Assembly (NCBI RefSeq): GCF_001854185.1
Contig: NZ_CP017603.1
Coordinates: forward strand, 2,108,001 to 2,172,000
Direction: 5' to 3'
DNA length: 64,000 nucleotides
Source: Clostridium formicaceticum
GTDB lineage: Bacteria > Bacillota > Clostridia > Peptostreptococcales > Natronincolaceae
Made by a program: the position numbers and the translations under genes. Numbering within the stretch: position 1 is the stretch's first letter; each line of letters opens with the position of its first letter. Under the pieces are notes generated by a model. It saw nothing but the letters and a program-made list of their open reading frames with translations. It was not told the origin of the DNA and did not search any database. This document shows, piece by piece, positions 35,350 through 44,272 of this stretch.

Positions 35350-36082
35350 TATAAATACGATTGATTTCAGCTTCATCGAGAGCGCTAGGGGGACCGTCAA
35401 AAACAATATTTCCTCCATTCAACCCTATAATTCTCTTGGAAAAAACTTTAGCTAACTCTACTGAATGAAGATTAATGATCATAGTGATTTTTTCCTTTTC
35501 GTTAATTTCTTTTAACAATAGCATGACTTCCTTAGCAGTAACAGGATCTAAGCTAGATACTGGTTCATCTCCTAAAATAATTTTAGGCTCTTGAATAAGT
35601 GCTCTAGCAATCCCTACCCTCTGTTGCTGGCCGCCGCTTAAAGTTTTTATGGGCCTTTCAACGAAGGAGGATAAGCCGACCTTCTTTAAAGCTTCCTTAG
35701 CTTTTAATAAATCTTCTTGAGGAAATTTCTTAAAAAGAATTTGTAAGGGAGATAAATAACCAAATCTACCCACCAACACATTTGTTAACACTTTCATTCT
35801 AGGGATAAGATTGTAATGCTGAAAAATCATCGCTAGATTTCGCCTATAAAGTCTTAAAGCTTCTCCCTTTAACTTTGTTATCTCCTGTCCTTCAAAATAT
35901 ATTTTCCCTTCTGTAGGATCGATTAATCTATTGATACAACGAATAAAAGTAGACTTACCAGAACCACTTAGTCCTAATATACTGATAAACTCCCCTTGAT
36001 GAATGTCAAGGTTTATATTATTTAAAGCAAAGGTTTCTTTTTTATCATAGTGCTTTTTAAGATTTTCGATTATAAGCTGCAT
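35345..36082 (-). CDS. phnC: phosphonate-type ABC transporter ATPase
   Basis: 245 aa with Walker A GLSGSGKSTF, Q-loop MIFQHYNLIPR, signature LSGGQQQRVGIA, Walker B IILGDEPVSSLDP, and switch His INLHSVELAK. The DEPVSSLDP and NLHSVELA forms are typical of PhnC. Last gene of a phnD-phnE-phnC order operon. Confidence 0.9.
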   Translation of the reverse strand: MQLIIENLKKHYDKKETFALNNINLDIHQGEFISILGLSGSGKSTFIRCINRLIDPTEGKIYFEGQEITKLKGEALRLYRRNLAMIFQHYNLIPRMKVLTNVLVGRFGYLSPLQILFKKFPQEDLLKAKEALKKVGLSSFVERPIKTLSGGQQQRVGIARALIQEPKIILGDEPVSSLDPVTAKEVMLLLKEINEKEKITMIINLHSVELAKVFSKRIIGLNGGNIVFDGPPSALDEAEINRIYR

Positions 36083-36084
36083 AT

Positions 36085-36891
36085 TTATATCACCTTTCTT
36101 CTGAGAAGACCACCAACATAATCAATGATGATTACCATAGTCATAATAACGAGACAGTCTACTGCAACTTTATTGTATTGAAACATTTTAAAGTGGATAC
36201 TTAAAAGTTGGCCTACGCCGCCAGCTCCTACTAAACCCAACACAAGAGATGCCCGAACACTTACTTCTAAACGGTAAAAAGCATTGGATAATATATGGGG
36301 GATAACCTGAGGAACAATGCCGTATAATACCATTATCTGTTTTTTAGCTCCTGTTGCTGTTACAGCCTCCTGCGGACCTATATCGGCGGACTCGATAATT
36401 TCTGAGAAAAGCTTTCCCATTACCCCTATATTGTGAAGGGCCAAAGCCAGTACCCCTGCAAAAGCTCCAAGGCTTACGGTAGGGACAAAAATCAATGCAA
36501 ATACGATTTCAGGAATAGAGCGTAAAAAGCTTAAAAAGCTCCTTATCAGGCTATAAATAGTCCAATGAGGTGAAGTATTCTTTGCACCTAAGAAACCAAC
36601 GGGAACAGCAAAGAGAAATGCTATTGCAGTCCCAATAATAGCTATTTGGATGGTAATAACAGACTCCTTCATAGCCAAAGGTAAAACACTCCAGTCGGGA
36701 TTAAGAAAGCTGCGATTAATAAAATCTAAGGTATTATTAAAATCTTTAAATAATAGCGGGTTAAATTTCGTACCGTGGGCACTCCAAAGAAACAGCGCAA
36801 GAAGGCCTATCCATAGATAGACCTTCTTTGTTTGTGGGGTAGGAGGAAATTTTAGGTTTTTATTACTTTTTACTGTGATTTCCTTTAACAT
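36085..36891 (-). CDS. phnE: phosphonate-type ABC transporter permease
   Basis: 268 aa with six helices and the PhnE signature LRSIPEIVFALIFV and GLVGAGGVGQLL. Spaced 2 bp from phnC. Only one permease gene is present, so a homodimer is likely. Confidence 0.9.
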   Translation of the reverse strand: MLKEITVKSNKNLKFPPTPQTKKVYLWIGLLALFLWSAHGTKFNPLLFKDFNNTLDFINRSFLNPDWSVLPLAMKESVITIQIAIIGTAIAFLFAVPVGFLGAKNTSPHWTIYSLIRSFLSFLRSIPEIVFALIFVPTVSLGAFAGVLALALHNIGVMGKLFSEIIESADIGPQEAVTATGAKKQIMVLYGIVPQVIPHILSNAFYRLEVSVRASLVLGLVGAGGVGQLLSIHFKMFQYNKVAVDCLVIMTMVIIIDYVGGLLRRKVI

Positions 36892-36897
36892 AATATA

Positions 36898-37809
36898 TTA
36901 CAACCTTCCGTCAGCTTTTGCCGCTTGTCTTACCGGCTCATAGTCTTTATCGTCGGCTAATGCAAATCCACTGGCTCCGAATACATCTAATATTTCTTGA
37001 TCTTTTACGGTTAAGAAGGCATTTCTTAAAGCTTCTTTTAGAGAATCAGGCGTTCCCTTCTTTACTGCCCACGGATATTGAAATAATGGTTCTGATTGCC
37101 ATATGATTTTAAATTGTTCGCCATCAATTATACCGTTTTTCTTCATTACTTCAAAGATAGCGCTATCAACAGCCCCTACTTCTACTTTTTTTTCCTGTAC
37201 TGCTAAAGCAGCTGCATCATGTCCTCCTGTGTAGAAAATTTCTTTAAAGTCTGTATCCATCTGATCTCTAAAAATTCCTTTTTCCTTTAGAGCTAAGGTA
37301 GGAATAAGAGAACCTGATGTAGAGTTAACATCCCCAAAAGCAAATTGTAGATTTGCTGCATTCTCTACAACATCTTCTAAGTTATTAAGAGGAGAATCGA
37401 TATGAGCAATCATATAGGAATAATAATAAGGCTCTCCATTTACTAATAAAGTCATGATGGCTTCTGCTCCACCAGTTTCATTAGCGATAATATAGGTTAA
37501 AGGACCAAAATAAGCCATATCCACTTGACCATAATTCATAGCCTCTACTACGCCGTTATAATCAGGGTAAACCTCTATTTCAACTTCTGTCTCCAATTCT
37601 GCAGATAAGTGCTCACCTAATTTATCCATAGCTTTCTTCATGTCTCCTTGGTTTTGCGTAGGGATAGCGCCGATAATTATTTTTTCTGGAATAAAATTCT
37701 CTGTTTGATTATTAGGATCAATAGGTGCATCACCTTCAGTACTACCACTACAACCTACTAAGGAAAATATAAGTAATCCTGCTAGAATAAGTAAAAATAT
37801 TTTTTTCAT
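36898..37809 (-). CDS. phnD: phosphonate/phosphite ABC transporter substrate-binding lipoprotein
   Basis: 303 aa from the ATG at 37809 (GAGGAG upstream); an in-frame upstream start lacks a site. The lipobox LLIFSLVGCSG anchors Cys21 or so. PhnD family motifs follow: IIGAIPTQNQGDMKKAM, DYNGVVEAMNYGQVDMAYFG, and AVDSAIFEVMKKNGII. It delivers phosphonates, phosphite or a related oxyanion to the PhnE/PhnC transporter. No C-P lyase genes lie in the window, so the substrate is open. Confidence 0.9.
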   Translation of the reverse strand: MKKIFLLILAGLLIFSLVGCSGSTEGDAPIDPNNQTENFIPEKIIIGAIPTQNQGDMKKAMDKLGEHLSAELETEVEIEVYPDYNGVVEAMNYGQVDMAYFGPLTYIIANETGGAEAIMTLLVNGEPYYYSYMIAHIDSPLNNLEDVVENAANLQFAFGDVNSTSGSLIPTLALKEKGIFRDQMDTDFKEIFYTGGHDAAALAVQEKKVEVGAVDSAIFEVMKKNGIIDGEQFKIIWQSEPLFQYPWAVKKGTPDSLKEALRNAFLTVKDQEILDVFGASGFALADDKDYEPVRQAAKADGRL

Positions 37810-38031
37810 TTTGTGGCTCCTCTCTAAATCGTATTTATTCGTTATAAGATTATTAAATAAATAAGAGATATTTTTACTAGAAATATCTCTTAAATACAAA
37901 ACTTATTTTATAGAATTATAATGAAAAAAACAACTAAATTATGCTTATATTTCAATGTTTAATGAGAATGCTTAAACCTATAGAAATCTTAAATATGAAA
38001 TATTATGAGGTATTGAAAGTCATACATTGAA

Positions 38032-38124
38032 TTAAATCATTTTTTTCTTGTGAAGAATATAGATAAGTATGAGTCCAATAATAACGAAAACAAATGTAAA
38101 AACTGCCTGTATCCATAATTTCAT
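38032..38124 (-). CDS. 30-residue single-helix membrane peptide, candidate
   Basis: MKLWIQAVFTFVFVIIGLIL followed by IYILHKKKMI. A GGAGG site is 8 bases before the ATG, the sequence is one uninterrupted hydrophobic helix with a basic C-terminal tail. It sits alone between the phn-type operon and a divergent DUF421 gene. The strong ribosome site and clean topology support it; no homologue is recognised. Confidence 0.5.
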   Translation of the reverse strand: MKLWIQAVFTFVFVIIGLILIYILHKKKMI

Positions 38125-38213
38125 TTCATTTACCTCCTTGCATCATTCTATGTGATACGTTTCATACTATTAGTATAAATACGAAAACTCAATTTATACT
38201 GGGAGGTTTAAAT

Positions 38214-38912
38214 ATGAAGGTTGTTGTCGAAATTGTACTACAAACAGTTTTAGCTTTTTTCTCTATACTATTTATTACTCGCATCTTAGGTAGACAACAG
38301 GTATCTCAATTAACAATGCAGGAGTATGTCAATGGTATTACCTTTGGCTCTATTGCGGCTACCTTAGCTACCGATATTAATCAGAGAACATGGCATCATT
38401 TAATTGGTTTATTTTTGTTTGGTATCTTAACCTTTCTTGTTTCCTATATTAGCGTTAAAAGTATTGCTATAGCTAGGATGATCCAGGGAGAGCCAGTGAT
38501 TGTTATAAAAGAAGGAAAGATATTAGAGAAAAACTTAGCTAAGTTTCACTATACAGTAGATGATTTAAACCATTTATTGCGAAAAAAAGATATATTTAAT
38601 ATTAATGAAGTAAAGTTTGGTATTCTAGAAAATACAGGAGAAATTAGTGTGATAAAAACAGCACAAAATGAAAATGTCAAGGTGCAGGACTTAGGTATTT
38701 TAGGAAAGCAAGAAGAGCTTCTTATAGAAGTGATTGTAACAGGAAATGTGATTTATGAAAATTTAAAGCAGCAAAACTTAACAATGAAATGGCTTATTGA
38801 CCAGTTAAAGATGCAAGGAATCAAAGACTTAAAGGAGATCGTTTATGCAACGATTGATCAAAACAATCAACTCTACATAGATAGAATAGAAGATCATTTA
38901 CAGCTAAAATAA
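38214..38912 (+). CDS. DUF421/YetF family membrane protein
   Basis: 232 aa. Three N-terminal membrane helices, then the conserved cytoplasmic DUF421 core with QMTMQEYVNGITFGSIAA-type motif (about residues 34-50), GEPVIVIKEGKI (about 98), LRKKDIFNINEVKFGILE, and a C-terminal DUF3290-like tail. YetF-type proteins are spore or membrane associated in Bacillus; the biochemical role is unclear. GGGAGG precedes the start; a terminator follows. Confidence 0.85.
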   Translation: MKVVVEIVLQTVLAFFSILFITRILGRQQVSQLTMQEYVNGITFGSIAATLATDINQRTWHHLIGLFLFGILTFLVSYISVKSIAIARMIQGEPVIVIKEGKILEKNLAKFHYTVDDLNHLLRKKDIFNINEVKFGILENTGEISVIKTAQNENVKVQDLGILGKQEELLIEVIVTGNVIYENLKQQNLTMKWLIDQLKMQGIKDLKEIVYATIDQNNQLYIDRIEDHLQLK

Positions 38913-38945
38913 AAAAGCACTTATTTGTAAAAAACAAGTGCTCCT
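38913..38945. terminator. terminator after the DUF421 gene
   Basis: AGCACTTATTTGT and ACAAGTGCT form the stem. It lies between convergent genes. Confidence 0.7.
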
Positions 38946-38959
38946 TAAACAAGGGCATT

Positions 38960-39217
38960 TTATTCTTTTATACCTAATTTACTATTTAAGACCCCTTGTT
39001 TTTCTAAAGCATATAAATCATCACAGCCTCCAATAAATTCTCCATGAATAAAAATCTGAGGTACAGTGTCCCAACCAGTTTTTGCTTGAATTTCTTTAAA
39101 TGTTGTTTCATCATGTGTGACATCAATTTCGTTAAAGGCTACATTCTTACTCTGTAAAAGTGCTACAGCTCTTTTGCAATAAGGGCAGTAGTCTTTTGTA
39201 TAAAGTGTAACATCCAT
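38960..39217 (-). CDS. glutaredoxin, GrxC type
   Basis: 85 aa with the dithiol motif CPYC at residues 11-14, cis-Pro in TVPQIFIHGEFIGGCDDL (about 51-68). Full length for class I glutaredoxin. Glutathione is rare in clostridia, so the reductant may be thioredoxin reductase or a low-molecular thiol (inference). Confidence 0.93.
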   Translation of the reverse strand: MDVTLYTKDYCPYCKRAVALLQSKNVAFNEIDVTHDETTFKEIQAKTGWDTVPQIFIHGEFIGGCDDLYALEKQGVLNSKLGIKE

Positions 39218-39275
39218 CCTTGTAAACCACCTTTCTTTTTTATATAACTATCTTACCCAATTTATGTAGAAATAA

Positions 39276-39312
39276 AAAGAAAGCCATTAATGAAGTGCAA
39301 TGGCTTTCTTTA
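39276..39312. terminator. Rho-independent terminator, convergent to aspartate kinase gene
   Basis: AAAGAAAGCCATT and AATGGCTTTCTTT, 13-bp perfect stem. Confidence 0.85.
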
Positions 39313-39316
39313 TTAA

Positions 39317-40630
39317 TTACACAAACGCGTGATAGATTGCTTCTACAGACTTTTCAAAATCATCATTTTCAACACCAACGATAATATTAATTTCGCTGGA
39401 GCCTTGATCAATCATACGAACATTAATGCCTTCATTTGACAGGGCAGTAAAAAGTTTAGCAGAAATACCAGGGGTGTAGGCCATACCATGACCCACAGTT
39501 GCAATAAGCGCCATATTGGGATAAACCTCTATCAAATCAGGGTCACACTGCTGTTGAATTTCGTTTAATAGTTTATCTAATTTATTTTCTAGTTGACAGT
39601 CGGTAACCACTACAGACACTGTATCAATACCGCTAGGTAGGTGTTCAAAAGAAATATTATTATTTTCAAATACAGTAAGGAGTTTTCTAACAAAGCCCAC
39701 TTCTGCATTCATACGGTTTTTTTCTAAAGCAATAACAGTAAAATCTTTTTTCCCTGCGATTCCTGTAATTTCACCGATATGCGTTATAGGATCTGCATAG
39801 CTGACAATCATTGTACCGGGACATTCAGGTGCATTCGTGTTTCTAATATTGATAGGAATGCCAGCATCCAATACTGGAAAGATGGTTTCCTCGTGTAAAA
39901 CCGAAGCCCCCATATAAGAAAGCTCTCTTAATTCACGATAAGTAATCTCTTGAATGGGTTTTGGGTCCCTTACGATGTTAGGATCTGTCATGAGTAATCC
40001 TGATACATCTGTCCAGTTTTCATAAACACAGGCATTAACAGCTCTTGCCACCAAGGCTCCAGTGATATCTGAACCACCCCTAGAGAAAATTTTGACTTCT
40101 CCATTAGGAAGAGCACCATAAAAACCTGGAATAACAGCTCTTTCAATACTAGATAAATATTCTTGCATCTTTTTTTCTGTTAACTCTAAGTTTAAAGTGT
40201 GATCTTTATCGAAAAAAATAACTTCCTTAGCATCAATGAATACATAACCCAGCAGATTCGATAAGATAATACCATTGAGATATTCCCCACGACTAGCTAT
40301 ATAATCTAAAGAAGCACCTTTTTCAATTGTATTTTTTATGTCTATAAGATAAGGCATCAAATCCAACGAAAGGTCTAGATCTTTAACAATTTCTAAGTAA
40401 CGATCACATATCTTATGGAAAGTATCATCAAAACTTACCTTATGCTGAAGTTGTGTATGACACAAGTAAAGAAGATCTGTGACTTTTGTATCCTCCTTAT
40501 ACCGTTTTCCAGGTGCTGAAGGTATCACATATCTCCTGTGTTCATCACTCTCAATGATACTTTGTACTTTTCGAAATTGGCCAGCATCCGCCAGTGAAGT
40601 TCCTCCGAACTTAGCTACTTTTATATCCAT
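39317..40630 (-). CDS. aspartate kinase
   Basis: 437 aa from the ATG at 40630 (AGGGGG upstream). The N-terminal kinase domain starts VAKFGGTSLADAGQF and has FSRGGSDITGALVARAVNA (about 208). Two ACT domains follow (about 300-435; VIALEKNRMNAEVGFV, MIDQGSSEINIIVGVEN) that would bind lysine or threonine. First step of lysine, threonine and methionine synthesis. The isozyme class cannot be assigned, and no pathway gene adjoins. Confidence 0.93.
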   Translation of the reverse strand: MDIKVAKFGGTSLADAGQFRKVQSIIESDEHRRYVIPSAPGKRYKEDTKVTDLLYLCHTQLQHKVSFDDTFHKICDRYLEIVKDLDLSLDLMPYLIDIKNTIEKGASLDYIASRGEYLNGIILSNLLGYVFIDAKEVIFFDKDHTLNLELTEKKMQEYLSSIERAVIPGFYGALPNGEVKIFSRGGSDITGALVARAVNACVYENWTDVSGLLMTDPNIVRDPKPIQEITYRELRELSYMGASVLHEETIFPVLDAGIPINIRNTNAPECPGTMIVSYADPITHIGEITGIAGKKDFTVIALEKNRMNAEVGFVRKLLTVFENNNISFEHLPSGIDTVSVVVTDCQLENKLDKLLNEIQQQCDPDLIEVYPNMALIATVGHGMAYTPGISAKLFTALSNEGINVRMIDQGSSEINIIVGVENDDFEKSVEAIYHAFV

Positions 40631-40840
40631 ATTCTTTACCCCCTTAAAAACTATGAAGTTTTTTAATTTTGAACTTTTGTCGTTCACTGACATTTTATGT
40701 CATATTCGTAATATTTTTAAAAGCTATTTTATCATTATAAGCATATGGTGGACAAATGTCAATCATAGAAAGACAAAAATAACATAGAATGGGTGGAAGA
40801 TCAAGCACTACATCCTGGAATAAAATTGTACGTTAAAAAA

Positions 40841-40884
40841 GTAGCTCTTAGTATATGAAAATTTAGGGGTGTATGTCTATAAAA
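40841..40884 (+). repeat. dispersed repeat family A, right-arm copy
   Basis: GTAGCTCTTAGTATATGAAA and ATTTAGGGGTGTATGTCTAT match the right arm at 52318-52360. The 321-bp gap 40631-40951 otherwise shows only promoter-like AT-rich sequence. Confidence 0.6.
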
Positions 40885-40951
40885 CGTCTAATGAACTATA
40901 GCAAAACATATAATTTACTGTATATAATTTTCTATTAAGGAGGTTGAGAAA

Positions 40952-41761
40952 TTGAAGGAAGTAAAATTTGAAGAAGTAGCCTTGTTTGAGCACCGATTCT
41001 GGCTACAGGTGCTAGGAGATCACGCACGATTTATATTTGATAATTTGTCTCCAAAGGAAACGAAGGAAATAGAGCAGGCAAATCGCTTTATTTGTATTTT
41101 TGATAAACTATTGGAAGAAGCTAAAAAACCCTTAAAGGATACAGAATTAATGACGCTTACAAATCAAGCCTATCACTATGCCCACGAAATTCGACTGTTT
41201 AAGTTAGATTTAATACGTCAACATTTAGTTGGCAACATAGAAATAGGTTTACCCCCTACTTTTATTAATCATATGGTGAATGAAGTAGAAGAATATTTGA
41301 GAGTATTGGCCTATCTAATGATAAATCAAATACCTATTTCTACCGCTATTCATAATCATCTTATATGGCTTTTGGATGCGGCTGGTCATGCTGCCGGTAT
41401 TGCTGGTGATTTAGATATGGTAGAAAAAAGGTTGACGGAACAAAGTCAACTCTTTACCCAACGTTTTGAAGAATTTTACATAAAAGCTGTAGAAATGGCA
41501 GGATATATGCGGACTTGCCTTGAGATATTTCCTGCTTTAGATCGATTTAATCTACAGGTAGAAGGAGAAATACAACTATTTAAAGTATTTTTAAGGGAAC
41601 TAGAGGAGCTGGAATTAAACAATAAACTGTTAGGCACTTTAGCTCCCTTGATGTTGGACCATATGGCTAGAGAGGAATGCTACTACCTTATAAAATTGGC
41701 TGAAGTATCTAATGTGAAGATGCCTGACTGCGATCCTACTAAGCCAAGGACAGAAGGATAA
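40952..41761 (+). CDS. DUF2935 family protein
   Basis: 269 aa from a TTG start preceded by TAAGGAGG. All-helical, two ferritin-like halves with repeated His/Glu positions: EVALFEHRFWLQVLGDHARF (10-29), AGHAAGIAGDL (about 145), and MLDHMAREECYYLIKLAE (about 233-250). Bacilli and clostridia carry this family; the conserved His and Glu suggest metal binding, but no activity is known. Confidence 0.85.
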   Translation: MKEVKFEEVALFEHRFWLQVLGDHARFIFDNLSPKETKEIEQANRFICIFDKLLEEAKKPLKDTELMTLTNQAYHYAHEIRLFKLDLIRQHLVGNIEIGLPPTFINHMVNEVEEYLRVLAYLMINQIPISTAIHNHLIWLLDAAGHAAGIAGDLDMVEKRLTEQSQLFTQRFEEFYIKAVEMAGYMRTCLEIFPALDRFNLQVEGEIQLFKVFLRELEELELNNKLLGTLAPLMLDHMAREECYYLIKLAEVSNVKMPDCDPTKPRTEG

Positions 41762-41776
41762 AGCCTCTGGGAGGCT

Positions 41777-42675
41777 TCAAAAATCAATTTCTTTTAGAAA
41801 CTCCCCTAATAATGTATTATATTCCTGTCGATTGTGCCAATAGGCTTTGACATGACCAGCATTAGGAGCTAAATAAAGTTTTTTAGCTCCTTTTTTTATG
41901 TTATACATAGTCACTGTCATGCTACTGGGAATGTAGCTGTCTTCAAGACCGTGAATGAAAAAAATAGGTGTAACCACTTTTTTTAGAGCACTTCTAGGAG
42001 AAACATCATAAAAAGAACTTTTTGTTTTTAACTTATAAAAAAAGTTAGCAATTTGTAAAAAAGGAAAAGATGGTAAATGGTATTCTTTTTTTAGGCGATA
42101 TTTTAAAATATCAAAGAGGGTATCATAGGGACAATCTGCAACATAAAAAGATGCTCTAGCATCAATTTCAGCATGTTGCAATGCTATCGCTGCACCCATA
42201 GACTCACCATGAATACCTATTTTACACTGATGATTATGTTTTTGAAAAATCCAATCAGTCCATGCCTTTAAATCATATTTTTCATAAAAACCATAAGTAG
42301 TGGTATTTCCTCCGCTTTTTCCATGATTTCTGTGATCGTAGAGTAAGATATTAAAGCCTCTTTTTAAATAAAGATCCATATACTTAACACATCCAAAAAG
42401 AGTATAGGTAATGCCGTGGCATAGGATGATGGTGTTTTTAGCTTCTTTTGTGGGAAAATAGAGACCATGAAGGCTATAACCATAGGGAGATTTTATCGTT
42501 ATTTCTTCCTTATATAAATTCTCAAATAAAGTCTTGTTTATTCTAGCTGCCTCTATCTCTAAGTGATAGGTTTCTTCACGGGAGAGGGTTTTTGGATAGA
42601 TGACGATATTTGATAAATAAAAACCAATAGCAACAATAAGTAGTAAAAGTATGCTTAAAATAAATAGTAAAAGCA
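41777..42675 (-). CDS. alpha/beta hydrolase, membrane-anchored
   Basis: 299 aa from the ATG at 42675 with AAGGAGG upstream. An N-terminal membrane helix is followed by an alpha/beta hydrolase fold. The nucleophile Ser is in GIHGESMGAAIALQ (about 150), the acid in IHGLEDSYIP (about 245) and the His in PNAGHVKAYWHN (about 275). It resembles YqkD-type hydrolases. The substrate is unknown. Confidence 0.85.
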
Positions 42676-42861
42676 TCAATAATAAAACCTCCTTAGTATA
42701 TTGATAAATATAGATAAGCAACTGCAAAGCTTGACAAAATGCAGACCTTGATGTATTAACCATAGGTCTATAGTTATGCTAGATTTCTATAAATAAAATG
42801 TTATAATAAAAAGATAAAAATAACAACTGATAATGATAGATTTCTGTTAGGAGTGAGAGCA

Positions 42862-43131
42862 ATGCCCTATACTTATATACTACAATGCGTTGATGAAACC
42901 TTTTATATAGGATGGACTACAGATTTACATAATCGATTGAAGGTTCACAATGAAGGAAAAGGTGCTCGTTATACTAGAGGAAGGCTTCCAGTAAAATTAG
43001 TATACTGGGAGCTGCACAGCAACCGTAGCGATGCACAGAAAAGAGAAGTTGACTTGAGACGTCTTAAGCGAAGGGAGAAAGAAGATTTAGTGAAATCTTT
43101 TCAACAGGTTAAAACATTGGATTTACCTTAA
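42862..43131 (+). CDS. GIY-YIG nuclease domain protein, UvrC/YhbQ-like
   Basis: 89 aa from the ATG at 42862 (TAGGAG 8 bases upstream). The YTYILQCVDETFYIGWTTDL start is the GIY-YIG catalytic core (here YIL...YIGW), with the Arg in DLHNRLKVHNEGKGARYTRG and Glu in YWELHSNRSDAQKREVDL. Single-domain members are structure-specific nucleases. It precedes a Spo0E-like gene with a LexA-type box between. Confidence 0.9.
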   Translation: MPYTYILQCVDETFYIGWTTDLHNRLKVHNEGKGARYTRGRLPVKLVYWELHSNRSDAQKREVDLRRLKRREKEDLVKSFQQVKTLDLP

Positions 43132-43190
43132 TAGGATAAAATTTTCAAAAAAACTTTTAGGAATTTATTCCCAAAAACCTATAAATATGT

Positions 43191-43196
43191 TACAAT
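43191..43196 (+). promoter_or_regulatory. -10 box of the Spo0E-like gene promoter
   Basis: TACAAT, preceded by TATGT. The -35 hexamer is poor (TTCCCA at 43168-43173, 17-bp spacer). The LexA-type box starts 8 bp downstream and would cover the transcription start. Confidence 0.4.
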
Positions 43197-43203
43197 GAAA
43201 ATA

Positions 43204-43217
43204 CGAACATACGTTTT
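43204..43217. promoter_or_regulatory. LexA/DinR (SOS) box candidate
   Basis: CGAACATACGTTTT fits 13 of 14 positions of the Bacillus DinR consensus CGAACRNRYGTTYC. It lies between the -10 box and the start codon of the Spo0E-like gene. Confidence 0.55.
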
Positions 43218-43250
43218 GTACGTAATTATAGAATTGAAGGGAATAGGTGC

Positions 43251-43412
43251 ATGAATAACAATAAAATTGAGTTAGAGGTATTAAGAAAACAATTAAATGA
43301 TGCTCTTGCAGAAAATGGCGGAAAGGTTACAAAGGACATTATAAAAACAAGTCAACAATTGGATAGGATAATTGAGACCTATTTATGTAGTCAGAAAGAA
43401 AGTGACACGTAA
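43251..43412 (+). CDS. Spo0E-like aspartyl-phosphate phosphatase
   Basis: 53 aa. It has the two-helix Spo0E fold: first helix IELEVLRKQLNDALAENGG, second helix with the signature SQQLDRIIETY (residues 34-44; S-x-x-LD). These proteins dephosphorylate Spo0A-P and hold back sporulation. GAAGGGAATAGGTG precedes the ATG. A strong terminator follows 15 bp after the stop. Confidence 0.82.
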   Translation: MNNNKIELEVLRKQLNDALAENGGKVTKDIIKTSQQLDRIIETYLCSQKESDT

Positions 43413-43426
43413 AAACCACTAGGTAT

Positions 43427-43467
43427 CCTTAGAAAAAAATCCTCATTTTGAGGATTTTTTTCTAAGG
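43427..43467. terminator. Rho-independent terminator
   Basis: CCTTAGAAAAAAATCCTCA and TGAGGATTTTTTTCTAAGG form a 19-bp perfect stem with a 3-nt loop between the Spo0E-like gene and convergent ferritin gene. Confidence 0.92.
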
Positions 43468-43479
43468 AACTTTTAGTTT

Positions 43480-43992
43480 CTATTGTTCACCAGCTGGGGG
43501 CGTAAAGGTTCTTTGTGCTAGCTCGGTATCCAACATATAGATGGCATGGCTGTTTTCACCAATTCTTTTAAGTTTATTAATGATAGCAGTCATGGTGGCT
43601 TCCTCTTCAACTTGTTCATCAATAAACCAATTTAAAAAGCTAACACAAGCATAATTTTTTTCCTGTACAGCTAAATCCATTAAATGATTAATTCTACTGG
43701 TGACAAATTTTTCGTGTTTTAAAGCATCAGTAAATACCTCTTCTAGAGAAGTAAAGTCATTTTTAGGATCTTCGAAACCATAAACTAAAGTACGTCCTCC
43801 TAACTCATTGATGAAATTAAAGAACTTCATAGCGTGAAATCTTTCTTCTTCAGCCTGCACAATAAAGAAATTAGCAAATCCATCTAAATCTAGGTCTTTG
43901 CAATAGGCCGCCATAGCTAAATAATAGCTGGCTGAAGCAAATTCATATTTTAGCTGTAGATTAAATTCTTTTACTAAGTTTTCTGAAATCAT
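43480..43992 (-). CDS. ferritin (FtnA type)
   Basis: 170 aa, full length. The ferroxidase ligands are visible: KYEFASASYYLAM (Glu17), EEERFHAMKFFNFI (Glu50, His53), and EQVEEEATM (Glu/Gln pair about 127). It stores iron as a ferric mineral. AGGAGGGTG precedes the ATG. Confidence 0.95.
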   Translation of the reverse strand: MISENLVKEFNLQLKYEFASASYYLAMAAYCKDLDLDGFANFFIVQAEEERFHAMKFFNFINELGGRTLVYGFEDPKNDFTSLEEVFTDALKHEKFVTSRINHLMDLAVQEKNYACVSFLNWFIDEQVEEEATMTAIINKLKRIGENSHAIYMLDTELAQRTFTPPAGEQ

Positions 43993-44272
43993 AAATCACC
44001 CTCCTAAATTTTAAAAAATTTATTATCCTTAAAAATATTATTTTAAGTGCAACGTTATTTATAATATATACCATTTTTGTCGCAAGGACACTATAAAGGA
44101 CCTATTTATTATTTACACCAAATTACATAAACTAAACACTAATTTTATTTTTTATTTAGTTTTTTAAATTGTACTTATGCTTAATACATCAGGTGGTATA
44201 TAAAGATGACGGTTTTTTTCCCAGTTCAAAAAAGATATAATAAGGACAAGAACTTTTAAGGGGGTTAAAATA

